64,000 nt of DNA from Nocardioides agri. Lineage in GTDB: Bacteria; Actinomycetota; Actinomycetes; Propionibacteriales; Nocardioidaceae. Of this stretch, positions 11,012 to 19,477 are shown in pieces. The position numbers and the translations under genes are program-made. Where the stretch lies: assembly GCF_013778305.1 (NCBI RefSeq), contig NZ_JACEIC010000002.1:2505669-2569668 (forward strand), read 5' to 3'. Within the stretch, counting starts at the first letter, position 1. Each line of letters begins with the position of its first letter. The notes below the pieces were generated by a model that was given only the letters and a program-made list of their open reading frames with translations, was not told where the DNA came from and searched no databases.

Positions 11012-11782
11012 ATGGACAAGGTGGTGACCTCGGCCACAGACGCCGTGGCTGACATTCCGGACGGCGCGACGCTGTCGGTGGGCGGGTTCGGCCTGTGCGG
11101 CATCCCGTCGGTGCTGATCGACGCTCTGCTGGCCGCGGGCACCTCGGACCTGGAGGCGGTCTCCAACAACTGCGGCGTCGACGACTGGGGCCTGGGCCGG
11201 CTGCTCGCGGAGAAGCGGATCCGGCGGATGATCTCGTCCTACGTCGGCGAGAACAAGGAGTTCGCCCGCCAGTACCTCTCCGGTGAGCTCGAGGTCGAGC
11301 TCACCCCGCAGGGGACGCTGGCGGAGCGGATGCGCGCGGGAGGGTCGGGCATCCCGGCGTTCTTCACCGCGACCGGCGTCGGCACCCAGGTGGCCGACGG
11401 CGGCCTGCCGTGGCGGTACGACGACGCCGGCAACGTCGTCGTGGCGAGCCCGGCGAAGCAGACGCAGGTCTTCGAGACCGCCGAGGGGCCGCGGGAGTTC
11501 GTGCTCGAGCACGCGATCGTGGCCGACTTCGGGCTGGTGCGGGCCTGGAAGGGCGACCGGCACGGCAACCTCGTCTACCGCGACTCCGCCCGCAACTTCA
11601 ACCCGCTCGCCGCGATGTGCGGCCGGGTCACGATCGCGGAGGTCGAGGAGCTCGTCGAGCCCGGTGAGCTCGACCCCAACCAGGTCCACACGCCGGGGGT
11701 GTTCGTGCAGCGGGTGGTCGCACTGACTCCCGAGCAGGCCGCGGACAAGCGGATCGAGAAGAGGACGGTGCGCCCGCGATGA
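11012..11782 (+). CDS. scoA: 3-oxoacid CoA-transferase subunit A
   Basis: Alpha subunit of a class I CoA-transferase that moves CoA from succinyl-CoA to acetoacetate or another 3-oxoacid, allowing use of ketone bodies or aromatic breakdown products. Family blocks are [18 protein letters not shown] near the N-terminus, [12 protein letters not shown], and [19 protein letters not shown]. Length is 256 aa, normal for a split subunit. It overlaps scoB by ATGA. The acid substrate cannot be fixed from sequence; succinyl-CoA:3-ketoacid is the best guess. It opens the block that interrupts the mycobacterial-type gene order. Confidence 0.9.
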   Translation: MDKVVTSATDAVADIPDGATLSVGGFGLCGIPSVLIDALLAAGTSDLEAVSNNCGVDDWGLGRLLAEKRIRRMISSYVGENKEFARQYLSGELEVELTPQGTLAERMRAGGSGIPAFFTATGVGTQVADGGLPWRYDDAGNVVVASPAKQTQVFETAEGPREFVLEHAIVADFGLVRAWKGDRHGNLVYRDSARNFNPLAAMCGRVTIAEVEELVEPGELDPNQVHTPGVFVQRVVALTPEQAADKRIEKRTVRPR

Positions 11783-12408
11783 GCTGGACTCGTGAGGAGA
11801 TGGCCGCGCGCGCGGCCGCGGAGCTGTCGGACGGCTCCTACGTCAACCTCGGCATCGGGCTGCCGACCCTGGTGCCCAACTACGTCGCCGACGACTTCGA
11901 GCTGGTGCTTCAGTCGGAGAACGGGATCCTCGGCGTCGGCGCCTACCCCGTCGACGGGGAGGAGGACGCCGACCTGATCAACGCCGGCAAGGAGACCGTC
12001 ACCCTGCGCCGGGGCGCCTCGTTCTTCGACTCGGCCACGTCGTTCGGGATGATCCGCGGCGGCAAGATCGATGCCGCGATCCTCGGCGCGATGCAGGTGA
12101 GCAAGGCCGGCGACATCGCCAACTGGATGATCCCCGGCAAGATGGTCAAGGGCATGGGCGGCGCGATGGACCTGGTCCACGGCGCCAAGAAGGTCATCGT
12201 GCTGATGGAGCACGTCGCCAAGGACGGCACCTACAAGATCGTCGAGGAGTGCTCGCTGCCCTACACCGGCAAGGGCGTCGTGCAGCGGATCATCACCGAC
12301 CTCTGCGTCCTCGACGTCACGCCCGAGGGCCTGCGGCTCGTCGAGCTCGCCCCCGGGGTCACCGAGGACGAGGTCCGCGAGAAGACCGAGCCCGAGATCC
12401 TCGTCTGA
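11779..12408 (+). CDS. scoB: 3-oxoacid CoA-transferase subunit B
   Basis: Beta subunit carrying the active-site glutamate in QSENGILG (about residue 50), which forms the enzyme-CoA thioester. Other family blocks are [35 protein letters not shown] and [20 protein letters not shown]. Length is 209 aa. It is translated with scoA through an ATGA overlap and is followed by a 59-bp gap holding the ECF41 promoter. Confidence 0.93.
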   Translation: MSWTREEMAARAAAELSDGSYVNLGIGLPTLVPNYVADDFELVLQSENGILGVGAYPVDGEEDADLINAGKETVTLRRGASFFDSATSFGMIRGGKIDAAILGAMQVSKAGDIANWMIPGKMVKGMGGAMDLVHGAKKVIVLMEHVAKDGTYKIVEECSLPYTGKGVVQRIITDLCVLDVTPEGLRLVELAPGVTEDEVREKTEPEILV

Positions 12409-12413
12409 CCCGA

Positions 12414-12441
12414 TGTCACATCCGGGACGGCCTGTCCCGTC
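12414..12441 (+). promoter_or_regulatory. ECF41-type promoter (TGTCACA-N17-CGTC)
   Basis: TGTCACA (12414-12420) and CGTC (12438-12441) are separated by 17 bases and lie 26 bases before the next ATG. These are the published consensus -35 and -10 elements recognised by ECF41 sigma factors. The operon downstream encodes an ECF41-type factor, so autoregulation is likely. Confidence 0.75.
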
Positions 12442-12467
12442 AACCCTGTGTGAACCATCCTGAACCC

Positions 12468-13184
12468 ATGAAGATCGCCGTGGCCGGCGGCACCGGAGTC
12501 GTCGGCCGTCACGTCGTCGACGTCGCCCGTGAGCGCGGGCACGACGTCGTCGTCCTCGCCCGGGCGGAGGGGGTCGACCTGACCTCCGGCGCCGGTCTCG
12601 CCGACCGGCTGGCCGGTGTCGACGCGGTCGTCGACGTCACCAGCGTCCGGACCCAGAAGCGGGCAGAGGCCGAGGCGTTCTTCGGCGCCGTCACCCGCAA
12701 CCTGCAGGCCGCGGGCGCCGCGCACGTCGTGGCGCTCTCGATCGTCGGCATCGACGACGTCGACACCGGCTACTACGCCGGGAAGCGGCTGCAGGAACGG
12801 GTGCTGGCCGGGGGCACCGCGCCGTGGTCGGTGCTGCGGGCGACCCAGTTCCACGAGTTCGCCGAGCAGGCGCTGCACTTCGCGCGGATCGGCCCGTTCT
12901 CGTTGGTGCCGCGGATGCTCAGCCAGCCGGTCGCCGCCCGCGAGGTCGCCGAGGCGCTCGTCGACCTGGCCGAGGCCGGCCCTTCCGGCCGGGTGCCGGA
13001 CCTCGCCGGGCCGGAGCGGCACGACATGGTCGACCTCGCCCGCCGGGTCGCGGCCGGACGCCGCGTCGTACCGGTGCGGATGCCGGGCGCCGCCGGCCGG
13101 GCGATGCGCTCGGGTGCCCTGTGCCCGACCGGTGACGGTCCGCGCGGCCGGATCACGTTCGACGCGTGGCTGGCGTCCCGGTGA
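12468..13184 (+). CDS. NAD(P)-binding NmrA/epimerase-like protein, ECF41 partner
   Basis: An atypical short-chain dehydrogenase, 238 aa, with the N-terminal Rossmann motif AVAGGTGVVGRHV. A conserved segment DTGYYAGKRLQERVL follows, with Tyr/Lys spaced as in SDR enzymes. ECF41 sigma genes are typically next to a carboxymuconolactone decarboxylase, oxidoreductase or epimerase (COE protein). This gene fills that role, overlaps the sigma gene by GTGA and sits behind the ECF41 promoter. The substrate is unknown. Confidence 0.82.
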   Translation: MKIAVAGGTGVVGRHVVDVARERGHDVVVLARAEGVDLTSGAGLADRLAGVDAVVDVTSVRTQKRAEAEAFFGAVTRNLQAAGAAHVVALSIVGIDDVDTGYYAGKRLQERVLAGGTAPWSVLRATQFHEFAEQALHFARIGPFSLVPRMLSQPVAAREVAEALVDLAEAGPSGRVPDLAGPERHDMVDLARRVAAGRRVVPVRMPGAAGRAMRSGALCPTGDGPRGRITFDAWLASR

Positions 13185-14041
13185 CCGACGAGCTCGCGGC
13201 GGCGTACGACGCCGAGCGGCCGCGCCTCGTGCGGGTCGCCTACGCGATCCTCGGCAGCCACGCGGAGGCGGAGGACGTGGTCGCCGACTGCTGGCTGCGC
13301 CTGGTCGCCGCCGACGAGCGCGAGCCGGTGCGCGACGTCGCCGCCTGGGCGACCGTCACCGTCGCCAGGGCCGCGCTCGACGTGCTGCGCTCCGCGCGGG
13401 TGCGCCGCGAGACGTACGTCGGCCCGTGGCTGCCGGAGCCGGTCGTCGCCGACCTCGAGGACCGGGTGAGCCTCGACGACTCCGTCCGCTACGCGCTGCT
13501 GGTCGCCCTCGAGCGGCTGACGCCTGCCGAACGCACCGCGTGGGTGCTGCACGACATCTTCGAGATGCCCTTCGACGAGGTGGCCGGCGCCGTCGGCCGC
13601 TCGCCGGAGGCGGTGCGCCAGCTGGCCCGCCGGGCGCGGCAGCACGTCGCCGCCGGCACGCCCCGGGTCGCGGTCGACGCGAGCACGCACGACCGCGTGG
13701 TCGGCGCGTTCCTGGGCGCCACGGCGGGCGGCGACCTGGCCGGGCTGGTCCGGATGCTCGACCCGTCGGTCGTGCTGACCAGCGACGGCGGCGGCGTGGT
13801 CAACGCGGCTCGCCGTCCGGTGCTCGGCCCGGACAAGGTCGCCCGCTTCTTCGCCGGCGTGGCCCGCAAGGACGGTCAGGTGGAGGTCGTCGACGTCAAC
13901 GGCCGCACGGGCATCGCGTGGCGCGTCGGCGGACACCTCCACTCCGTGGTGTCGTTCACCGTCGACGGCGAGCTGATCACCCGCATCGACATCGTGCTGG
14001 CGCCCGCGAAGCTCAGCGCGGCGCGGTCCGCCGCGCAGTGA
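13181..14041 (+). CDS. ECF41-family sigma factor with SnoaL-like C-terminal domain
   Basis: Sigma2 (about residues 8-75) and sigma4 (about 110-165, TAWVLHDIFEMPFDEVAGAVG) are followed by a SnoaL-like domain of about 110 residues. The hallmark linker motif appears as WLPEP (near residue 85), the DGGG motif as SDGGGVV, and a final APAKL in the place of NPDKL. In this family the C-terminal domain acts as a built-in regulator instead of a separate anti-sigma factor. The GTG start overlaps the partner's stop (GTGA). The 3' end overlaps the convergent MFS gene by 29 bases. Confidence 0.9.
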   Translation: MTDELAAAYDAERPRLVRVAYAILGSHAEAEDVVADCWLRLVAADEREPVRDVAAWATVTVARAALDVLRSARVRRETYVGPWLPEPVVADLEDRVSLDDSVRYALLVALERLTPAERTAWVLHDIFEMPFDEVAGAVGRSPEAVRQLARRARQHVAAGTPRVAVDASTHDRVVGAFLGATAGGDLAGLVRMLDPSVVLTSDGGGVVNAARRPVLGPDKVARFFAGVARKDGQVEVVDVNGRTGIAWRVGGHLHSVVSFTVDGELITRIDIVLAPAKLSAARSAAQ

Positions 14042-15368
14042 CCACGGAGACGGCACCGAGCACCAGGGCGAGCACGAACACCGCCAGGAACGCGTCGGCG
14101 CCCGCCCGGGTGGCGACCGCGAAGACGATGCCGGACGCCGACAGCGCGATCGCACCGCCCAGGGAGTCGGCGATCGACAGCGCCGAGGAGTTGAAGCCGC
14201 GGTCGCCGTCGCTCGACGCCGCGAGCATCGCCACGCCGGTGCGGGGGTAGCCGAAGCCCATGCCGGCGCCGGCCAGCACGTAGGAGCCGGCCGCGAGCAG
14301 CGGGTGCACGTCGGCCCACACGGCGACACCGAGCGCGCAGGTGCCGCTCGCGACGAGCGCGGCGCCCCAGGTCATCGCACCGGTGTCGGAGATCCGCTCG
14401 CCCAGTCGCGCCTGCACCTGGCTGGCGGCGGCCCAGGTGATGCCGACCGCGGTCAGCGCGAGCCCGGCGGTGCCGGGTGTGAGGCCCCAGCGCTCCTGGA
14501 GCACGAAGACGATGTAGGCCTCCGCGCAGAAGAACGACGCACTGAGGAGGCCGCGGGTCGCGACCACCGAGGGGAGCCCGGGGCGGCCGACGAGGCTGCC
14601 GGTCGGCAGCAGCCGGCGCAGCGCGAGGACCACGAGCACCGCCGCCACCACCGCCAGCCAGACCACGGCACCCTCGCGGGAGCCGAGCAGCTCGAGGGCC
14701 AGCACCGCCGCCGCGGCGACGACCGCCCACGCCAGGCGCCCCCGAGGCACCGGCTGGTCGCTGGACCGCACCTCCAGCCCGCGCAGCGCGGGCGCGATGA
14801 GGAACGTCGCCGCGGCCACCAGCGCGACGACGCCGAGGAACACCCAGCGCCAGCCCACGGCGTGCGAGACGAAGGCCGCCAGTGCCGGGCCGAAGAGCGA
14901 GGGCAGCACCCACGCGGCGGCGAAGCTCGCGAACACCGCGGGCTGGAGCACCGCGGGGAAGACCAGCCCCACCACGACGTACAGGCAGACCGTCATCGCT
15001 CCGCCCCCCAGTCCCTGGAGCACCCGGCCGGCGACCAGCACCTCCATCGAGGGCGCGGTCCCGCAGACGACCAGGCCGAGCGCGAACAGCACCAGCGCGA
15101 CGAGCAGCGGCCGCACCGGACCGCTCCGGTCGCTGTGCGTGCCCGCCGCCACCATGCCCACGACGCCGCTCGCGAGCGGGGCGGCGAAGGAGAGGGCATA
15201 GAGGTCGACGCCGCCGAGCTCCTCGGCGACGGTCGGCATCACCGTGGTGACGGCGGTCGCCTCGAACGCCGAGAACGCCACCAGCGCGAACATCCCGACC
15301 GTCGTGATGGCGTACGCCGGGGAGAGCAGCCGCGGCCGCGGCGGCACGGGCGGGGCGGTCAGGGTCAC
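14013..15368 (-). CDS. MFS transporter (drug/metabolite exporter type)
   Basis: A major facilitator protein of about 451 aa with 12-14 predicted membrane segments. After the first helix comes FEATAVTTVMPTVAEELGG, typical of DHA2/EmrB-like exporters. Loop 2-3 has GTHSDRSGPVRPLL, and motif C-like GRVLQGLGGGAMT follows. The GTG at 15368 gives VTLTAPPVPPRPRLLSP; a TTG seven codons upstream is less likely. It is divergent from the VOC gene, and a 14-bp palindrome lies between them. The substrate is unknown. The last 29 bases overlap the sigma gene on the other strand. Confidence 0.85.
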   Translation of the reverse strand: MTLTAPPVPPRPRLLSPAYAITTVGMFALVAFSAFEATAVTTVMPTVAEELGGVDLYALSFAAPLASGVVGMVAAGTHSDRSGPVRPLLVALVLFALGLVVCGTAPSMEVLVAGRVLQGLGGGAMTVCLYVVVGLVFPAVLQPAVFASFAAAWVLPSLFGPALAAFVSHAVGWRWVFLGVVALVAAATFLIAPALRGLEVRSSDQPVPRGRLAWAVVAAAAVLALELLGSREGAVVWLAVVAAVLVVLALRRLLPTGSLVGRPGLPSVVATRGLLSASFFCAEAYIVFVLQERWGLTPGTAGLALTAVGITWAAASQVQARLGERISDTGAMTWGAALVASGTCALGVAVWADVHPLLAAGSYVLAGAGMGFGYPRTGVAMLAASSDGDRGFNSSALSIADSLGGAIALSASGIVFAVATRAGADAFLAVFVLALVLGAVSVVTARRTAPR

Positions 15369-15393
15369 CCGGTGACCGTAGGGCCTCAAGCGC

Positions 15394-15407
15394 GGTTGAG
15401 GTCAACC
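15394..15407. promoter_or_regulatory. palindromic operator-like site between MFS and VOC genes
   Basis: GGTTGA-GG-TCAACC is a perfect palindrome with a 2-bp centre in the 61-bp divergent gap. It overlaps a possible VOC -35 (TTGAGG, 15396-15401), which is 16 bases from TAGGGG. No regulator gene is adjacent, so the binding protein is unknown. Confidence 0.45.
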
Positions 15408-15417
15408 GGGATCGGGG

Positions 15418-15423
15418 TAGGGG
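15418..15423 (+). promoter_or_regulatory. -10 element of leaderless VOC gene
   Basis: TAGGGG lies six bases before the GTG start and 16 bases after TTGAGG. Confidence 0.4.
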
Positions 15424-15429
15424 TGTCGG

Positions 15430-16110
15430 GTGATCGCTTCCTGGAAGGACCTCTGCGTCGACGCGGTCGACCCCCAGCTGATCGGGCGGTTCTGGGCGGG
15501 CGTGCTGGGCCGCACCCTCGAACGGCGGGAGGACGACGGTCAGGTCCTGCTGACCGGAGCCACCCCGGCGCACACCGTCTGGGTCAACCGGGTGCCCGAG
15601 CCCGTCACCGTCAAGCAGCGGGTGCACCTCGACGTGCACGTCGCCGACCACCACGCCGTGCTCGCGCTCGGGGCGACTCCCGAGGACGTCACGTCGTTCC
15701 GGTGGCAGGTGCTGCGCGACCCGGAGGGCGGGGAGCTGTGCACCTTCGAGCGCTCGGAGGTGCCGGACCAACGGCTCTACGAGATCGTCGTGGACTGCCA
15801 GGACCCCGCGGCGCAGGCGGCCTGGTGGGCCGAGGTGCTGGGCGGCCGCGTGCACACGGACGGCGACGCGGTGGAGGCCGTCCCGGGCGCACCCTTCGAG
15901 TACCTCGTCTTCGTCCGCGTGCCGGAGCCGAAGACCGTGAAGAACCGCCTCCACTGGGACGTGGACACCGCGGACGTCGGTCTGCTGGTCGAGCACGGCG
16001 CGACCGTGCTGCGCGAGCCCGACGGCGACATCCGCTGGACGGTCCTGGCCGACCCCGAGGGCAACGAGTTCTGCGCGTTCGCCGACAGTGCGTGGCGGAG
16101 CGTGACGTAG
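15430..16110 (+). CDS. VOC (glyoxalase/bleomycin-resistance fold) family protein
   Basis: A 226-residue protein made of two tandem, similar glyoxalase-like halves. Each begins with a WKDLCVDAVDP or YEIVVDCQDP strand and contains a KQRVHLDVHV or KNRLHWDVDT strand ending in DPEG. The halves are about 110 residues each and look like an internal duplication. These proteins may be enzymes or binding proteins; no substrate can be named. Divergence from an MFS exporter hints at a detoxification pair. The stop codon lies inside a 13-bp tandem repeat. Confidence 0.82.
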   Translation: MIASWKDLCVDAVDPQLIGRFWAGVLGRTLERREDDGQVLLTGATPAHTVWVNRVPEPVTVKQRVHLDVHVADHHAVLALGATPEDVTSFRWQVLRDPEGGELCTFERSEVPDQRLYEIVVDCQDPAAQAAWWAEVLGGRVHTDGDAVEAVPGAPFEYLVFVRVPEPKTVKNRLHWDVDTADVGLLVEHGATVLREPDGDIRWTVLADPEGNEFCAFADSAWRSVT

Positions 16111-16152
16111 GGGCGTGACGTGGGGGCGTGACGTAGGGGCGTGACGTAGTCG
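16101..16152 (+). repeat. 13-bp tandem repeat, four copies
   Basis: CGTGACGTAGGGG, CGTGACGTGGGGG, CGTGACGTAGGGG and a partly diverged CGTGACGTAGTCG run head to tail. The first copy encodes the last residues and the TAG stop of the VOC gene. Because 13 is not a multiple of three, copy-number change would not extend the protein. Confidence 0.8.
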
Positions 16153-16174
16153 GCGAGGTAATTGAGTGTTGGAT

Positions 16175-16219
16175 CAGTCCTGGCTCAGTCCTGCCTCAGG
16201 TTGAAATCAAGATTCTTGA
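16175..16219 (+). promoter_or_regulatory. direct repeat and palindrome before the FliA-type sigma gene
   Basis: CAGTCCTGGCT and CAGTCCTGCCT are adjacent 11-bp repeats (16175-16196). They are followed by the perfect palindrome TCAAGA-T-TCTTGA (16207-16219), which ends at the base before the GTG start. The region is AT-richer than its flanks and is probably an operator/promoter region. No RBS is visible. Confidence 0.5.
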
Positions 16220-17086
16220 GTGAACATCGACAGCGGCGTGGCCGTCGCGGACAACGACCGGCTCGCGATCGCGGAGGTCGAGAGCGACGAGCTCGTCCTG
16301 CTGAACCTCCCGCTGGTGGGCCACCTCGTGCGTGAGGTCTCCCAGCGGGTGCCGGTCTCGGTCGACCGTGACGACCTGCGGTCCGCGGGCATGCTCGCCC
16401 TGGTGGCGGCCAGCAAGTCCTACCAGGCCGCGCGCGGTGTGCCGTTCTCGGCGTACGCGACCACCCGGATCCGCGGCGCGCTCGTCGACGAGCTCCGCTC
16501 CCTCGACTGGGCGTCCCGCTCGGTGCGGCGGCGCGGGCGCGAGATCGAGCAGACCCGCCAGCGACTCGCGACGGCGCTCGGGGAGTTCCCCGACGACACC
16601 CTCGTCGCGAAGGAGCTCGGCATGACGCTCGCCGAGGTGCGCCGCGCCGACGCCGACGCCGACCGCGCCCACGTGCTGTCGCTGCACGCGACCGACAACG
16701 ACGGCGCGGAGCTCGTCGCGTCCCGCTGGCCGGTCCCCGAGGACGTCGTCGAGCGCACCGAGAAGCTCGCCTACGTGACGGCCGCCGTGCAGGAGCTGCC
16801 CGAGCGGCTCCGGTTCGTCGTGGAGGGCTACTTCCTCCGCGAGCAGCCGATGGCCGAGCTCGCCGCCGTCCTCGGCGTGACCGAGTCCCGGATCTCCCAG
16901 CTGCGTGCCGAGGCGATGGTGCTCATGCGCGCCGCGCTGGAGTCGGCGTACGCCGCCGCGCAGCACGCGGAGGGACAGGTCGCCGGCGGCGTGGCCGCCC
17001 GGCGCCGCCAGTCCTACGTCGACGCGGTGGCCGTGCGGTTCGCCGCGAGCGCCCGCGCCCGGACGACCAGCTCGGCGTCCGCCTGA
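16220..17086 (+). CDS. fliA: FliA/WhiG-type RNA polymerase sigma factor
   Basis: A group 3 sigma-70 factor of 288 aa. Region 2 includes LPLVGHLVREVSQRVP, LRSAGMLALVAASKSYQ and VPFSAYATTRIRGALVDELR, the last being the typical FliA/WhiG/SigF group 2.4 sequence. Region 3 follows (RQRLATALGEFPDDTLVAKELG). Region 4 has the helix-turn-helix MAELAAVLGVTESRISQLRAEA. The C-terminus has an extra basic, Ala-rich tail of about 40 residues. It could direct flagellar or differentiation genes, but no flagellar genes lie in the window. GTG start, with no anti-sigma gene adjacent. Confidence 0.85.
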   Translation: MNIDSGVAVADNDRLAIAEVESDELVLLNLPLVGHLVREVSQRVPVSVDRDDLRSAGMLALVAASKSYQAARGVPFSAYATTRIRGALVDELRSLDWASRSVRRRGREIEQTRQRLATALGEFPDDTLVAKELGMTLAEVRRADADADRAHVLSLHATDNDGAELVASRWPVPEDVVERTEKLAYVTAAVQELPERLRFVVEGYFLREQPMAELAAVLGVTESRISQLRAEAMVLMRAALESAYAAAQHAEGQVAGGVAARRRQSYVDAVAVRFAASARARTTSSASA

Positions 17087-17089
17087 CCG

Positions 17090-19477
17090 TCAGTCCAGGC
17101 TGAGCCCGGCCGCCGGCGTGGTCCGGGCGGCCCGGCGGGCCGGCAGCACCGAGGACAGCAGCCCGGCGACGCCGGCGACCACGACGACCGCGAGCAACTG
17201 GCCCCACGGGAGCACCAGCGGTGCCCGGTCGACGGCCGCCTCGACCAGCGCGTGCAGGCTCACCCACGCGAACGTGACGCCGATGACCGAGCCGAGCACC
17301 GTGGCGACCACGGAGAGCAGCAGCGCCTCGGCCGCGAGCGTCGCCCGGAGCTGGCGCCGGGTGAGGCCGAGCGCGCGGAGCAGCGCGTTCTCCCGGCCCC
17401 GCTCGAGCACCGACAGCCCGAGCGTGTTGCCGATCCCGATCAGGGCGATCACGACCGCGATGCCGAGCAGGGCCACGACGGTGCCGGTGAGGATGTCGAG
17501 CTGGAGCACGACCCAGGTCCGCTCGCGCAGGCTGTTCGCCAGGCTCGCGTCAGCCGCCTGGGACAGGGCGTCCAGGTCGCCGGCCAGGTCCTCGGCGTCG
17601 GCGCCGTCGGCCGACCGCACCCACACCGCCCACGTCTCCGGCGCGTCGGTGAGCGCGGCCAGTGTCGCCGGTGCGACGACCGCGGCGTCGCCCCAGCCCG
17701 CGCCGCTGCGGACCCGCAGCACCTCGCGGTGCTCGCCGACCTCGACGGTGACCCGGCGCGGCCCGGCGACGTCGGCGGGCAGCCAGATCTCCCCGGGTGC
17801 GGGGGCGGCCATCCCCGGGGACCCGTGGGCGACCGAGGCGATGCCGGAAGCCGCCAGCACCGGCAGGCGCCCGGCTCCCGAGACCCGTGCCGAGGCGCCT
17901 TCGAGCGCGATCGCGGTGCCGACGCCCCGGACCGCCCGGACCCGCTCGAGCAGGTCGGCCGGCAGCGGCCGGTCCGCAGCGGTGACCGCGAGGTCGATCG
18001 GGTAGTCCCGGTCGAGGTCCTCGTCGACCGCGCTCCGCGAGCTCGCCAGCCCTACCAGCACGGCGGTCGTCAGCGTGACCCCGACGAGGAGCGAGGCGGT
18101 CGTCGCGGCGGTACGCCGGGGGTTGCGCACGGCGTTCTGGGCGGCGAGCCGGGCGGGTGCCCCGGCCACCCGCCCGCCGACACCACCGACCACGCGGATG
18201 AGGGCGGGCACCAGCACCGGCCCGAGCAGCAGCACGCCGGTGAACGACGTGACGCCGCCGGCCACCATCGCGCCCGGGTCGTGCGCGCTGATCGAGAGGG
18301 CCAGGAGGGAGGCGCCGGCGGCGACCGCGAGGAGCCCGAGCACCACGCGCACGCGGCCGGCGCCGGTGCGCACGCTCGTCGAGTCGTCGGGACGCAGCGC
18401 GGCGAGCGGGCTGACCCGGACAGTCCGGCGGGTCGGCAGCCAGGCCGCGACGAGCGTGACGAGCACGCCGGTGACCAGCGCGGCGGCGTACCACTCCGGC
18501 GACGGCGCGGGGTAGGCCATGCTCCCGCCGGGAAGCGCCGAGATCGCGAGCGCGACGAGCAGGTAGCCGAGGGCCGTGCCGACGAGCAGGCCGAGCAGCG
18601 CCGCGGCGACCCCGAGCGCGAGCGCCTCCACCCGGACCGAGCGGAGCACCTGGCGCCGGGTGGCGCCGACGCAGCGCAGCAGCGCGAAGTCGCGGGCGCG
18701 CTGGGCGAAGAGGATCGAGAACGTGTTGGCGATGACGAGCACCGACACGAAGAGCGCGATGGCGGCGAAGATCAGCAGCAGGATCGCGAGGACGTTGACC
18801 TCGTTGGTGAGCTCGGCCTGGCGCTGCTCGACGAACTCGTCACGCGGCTGCACGGTCGCGCCCCGGGGGAGCTCGAGCGACGCCGCGCCCGGGCCGGCGT
18901 ACGCGACGGAGTCGACCCAGAGGTCCGGATCGACGGCGTGCAGGTCGGGCCAGGTCAGGTAGAACGCGCCGCCGCTGCTGGCCGACGGGGTGTCGACGAG
19001 GCCGACCACCGTGCCGGCGACCTCGCCCACCTCGACCGCGTCGCCCACGTGGACGTCCTTGCCCTTGACGGCGTTGACGTCCGCCACGACCTCGCCCGGC
19101 TTCTCGGGGAAGCGGCCCTCCCGCAGCACCTGCCAGCGCAGGGACGGGTCGAGGGCGATCCCGGCGACGTCGGCGCGGTCGTCGACGAGCCGGCCGTCGA
19201 CGCGCACCTGTTGCGGCGTCCAGCCGAGGACGGCCGCGGAGTCGCCGGTGGCCTCGGCGCGGTCGACGATCCGGGCGGCCTGGTCGCCGTCGACGTCGGT
19301 GACGACGACGTCCGCGCCGCGGTAGGGCAGCTCGACGCCGGCGACCAGGCCGGCGCGGGTCGCGTCGGACAGCAGGCTGGTGACGACGATGAACGCGACG
19401 CCGATGACCACCGCGATCGCGGCCGAGACGTAGCGCCGGGTGTGGGTGCGCAGCGACGCGCGGAGCACCGTCCTCAC
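17090..19477 (-). CDS. ABC transporter permease (FtsX/MacB type, duplicated)
   Basis: A 795-aa permease with two FtsX domains. An N-terminal helix and a large extracytoplasmic MacB-like domain (about 40-240) precede three helices containing the FALLRCVGATRRQVLRSV segment. A second extracytoplasmic domain and a final FtsX block with NALLRALGLTRRQLRATLAAE complete the chain. Such proteins usually move lipids, peptides or antibiotics, or transmit signals across the membrane. The GTG start overlaps the ATPase stop (GTGA). It is the last gene of a kinase-regulator-ATPase-permease cluster. Confidence 0.9.
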   Translation of the reverse strand: MRTVLRASLRTHTRRYVSAAIAVVIGVAFIVVTSLLSDATRAGLVAGVELPYRGADVVVTDVDGDQAARIVDRAEATGDSAAVLGWTPQQVRVDGRLVDDRADVAGIALDPSLRWQVLREGRFPEKPGEVVADVNAVKGKDVHVGDAVEVGEVAGTVVGLVDTPSASSGGAFYLTWPDLHAVDPDLWVDSVAYAGPGAASLELPRGATVQPRDEFVEQRQAELTNEVNVLAILLLIFAAIALFVSVLVIANTFSILFAQRARDFALLRCVGATRRQVLRSVRVEALALGVAAALLGLLVGTALGYLLVALAISALPGGSMAYPAPSPEWYAAALVTGVLVTLVAAWLPTRRTVRVSPLAALRPDDSTSVRTGAGRVRVVLGLLAVAAGASLLALSISAHDPGAMVAGGVTSFTGVLLLGPVLVPALIRVVGGVGGRVAGAPARLAAQNAVRNPRRTAATTASLLVGVTLTTAVLVGLASSRSAVDEDLDRDYPIDLAVTAADRPLPADLLERVRAVRGVGTAIALEGASARVSGAGRLPVLAASGIASVAHGSPGMAAPAPGEIWLPADVAGPRRVTVEVGEHREVLRVRSGAGWGDAAVVAPATLAALTDAPETWAVWVRSADGADAEDLAGDLDALSQAADASLANSLRERTWVVLQLDILTGTVVALLGIAVVIALIGIGNTLGLSVLERGRENALLRALGLTRRQLRATLAAEALLLSVVATVLGSVIGVTFAWVSLHALVEAAVDRAPLVLPWGQLLAVVVVAGVAGLLSSVLPARRAARTTPAAGLSLD

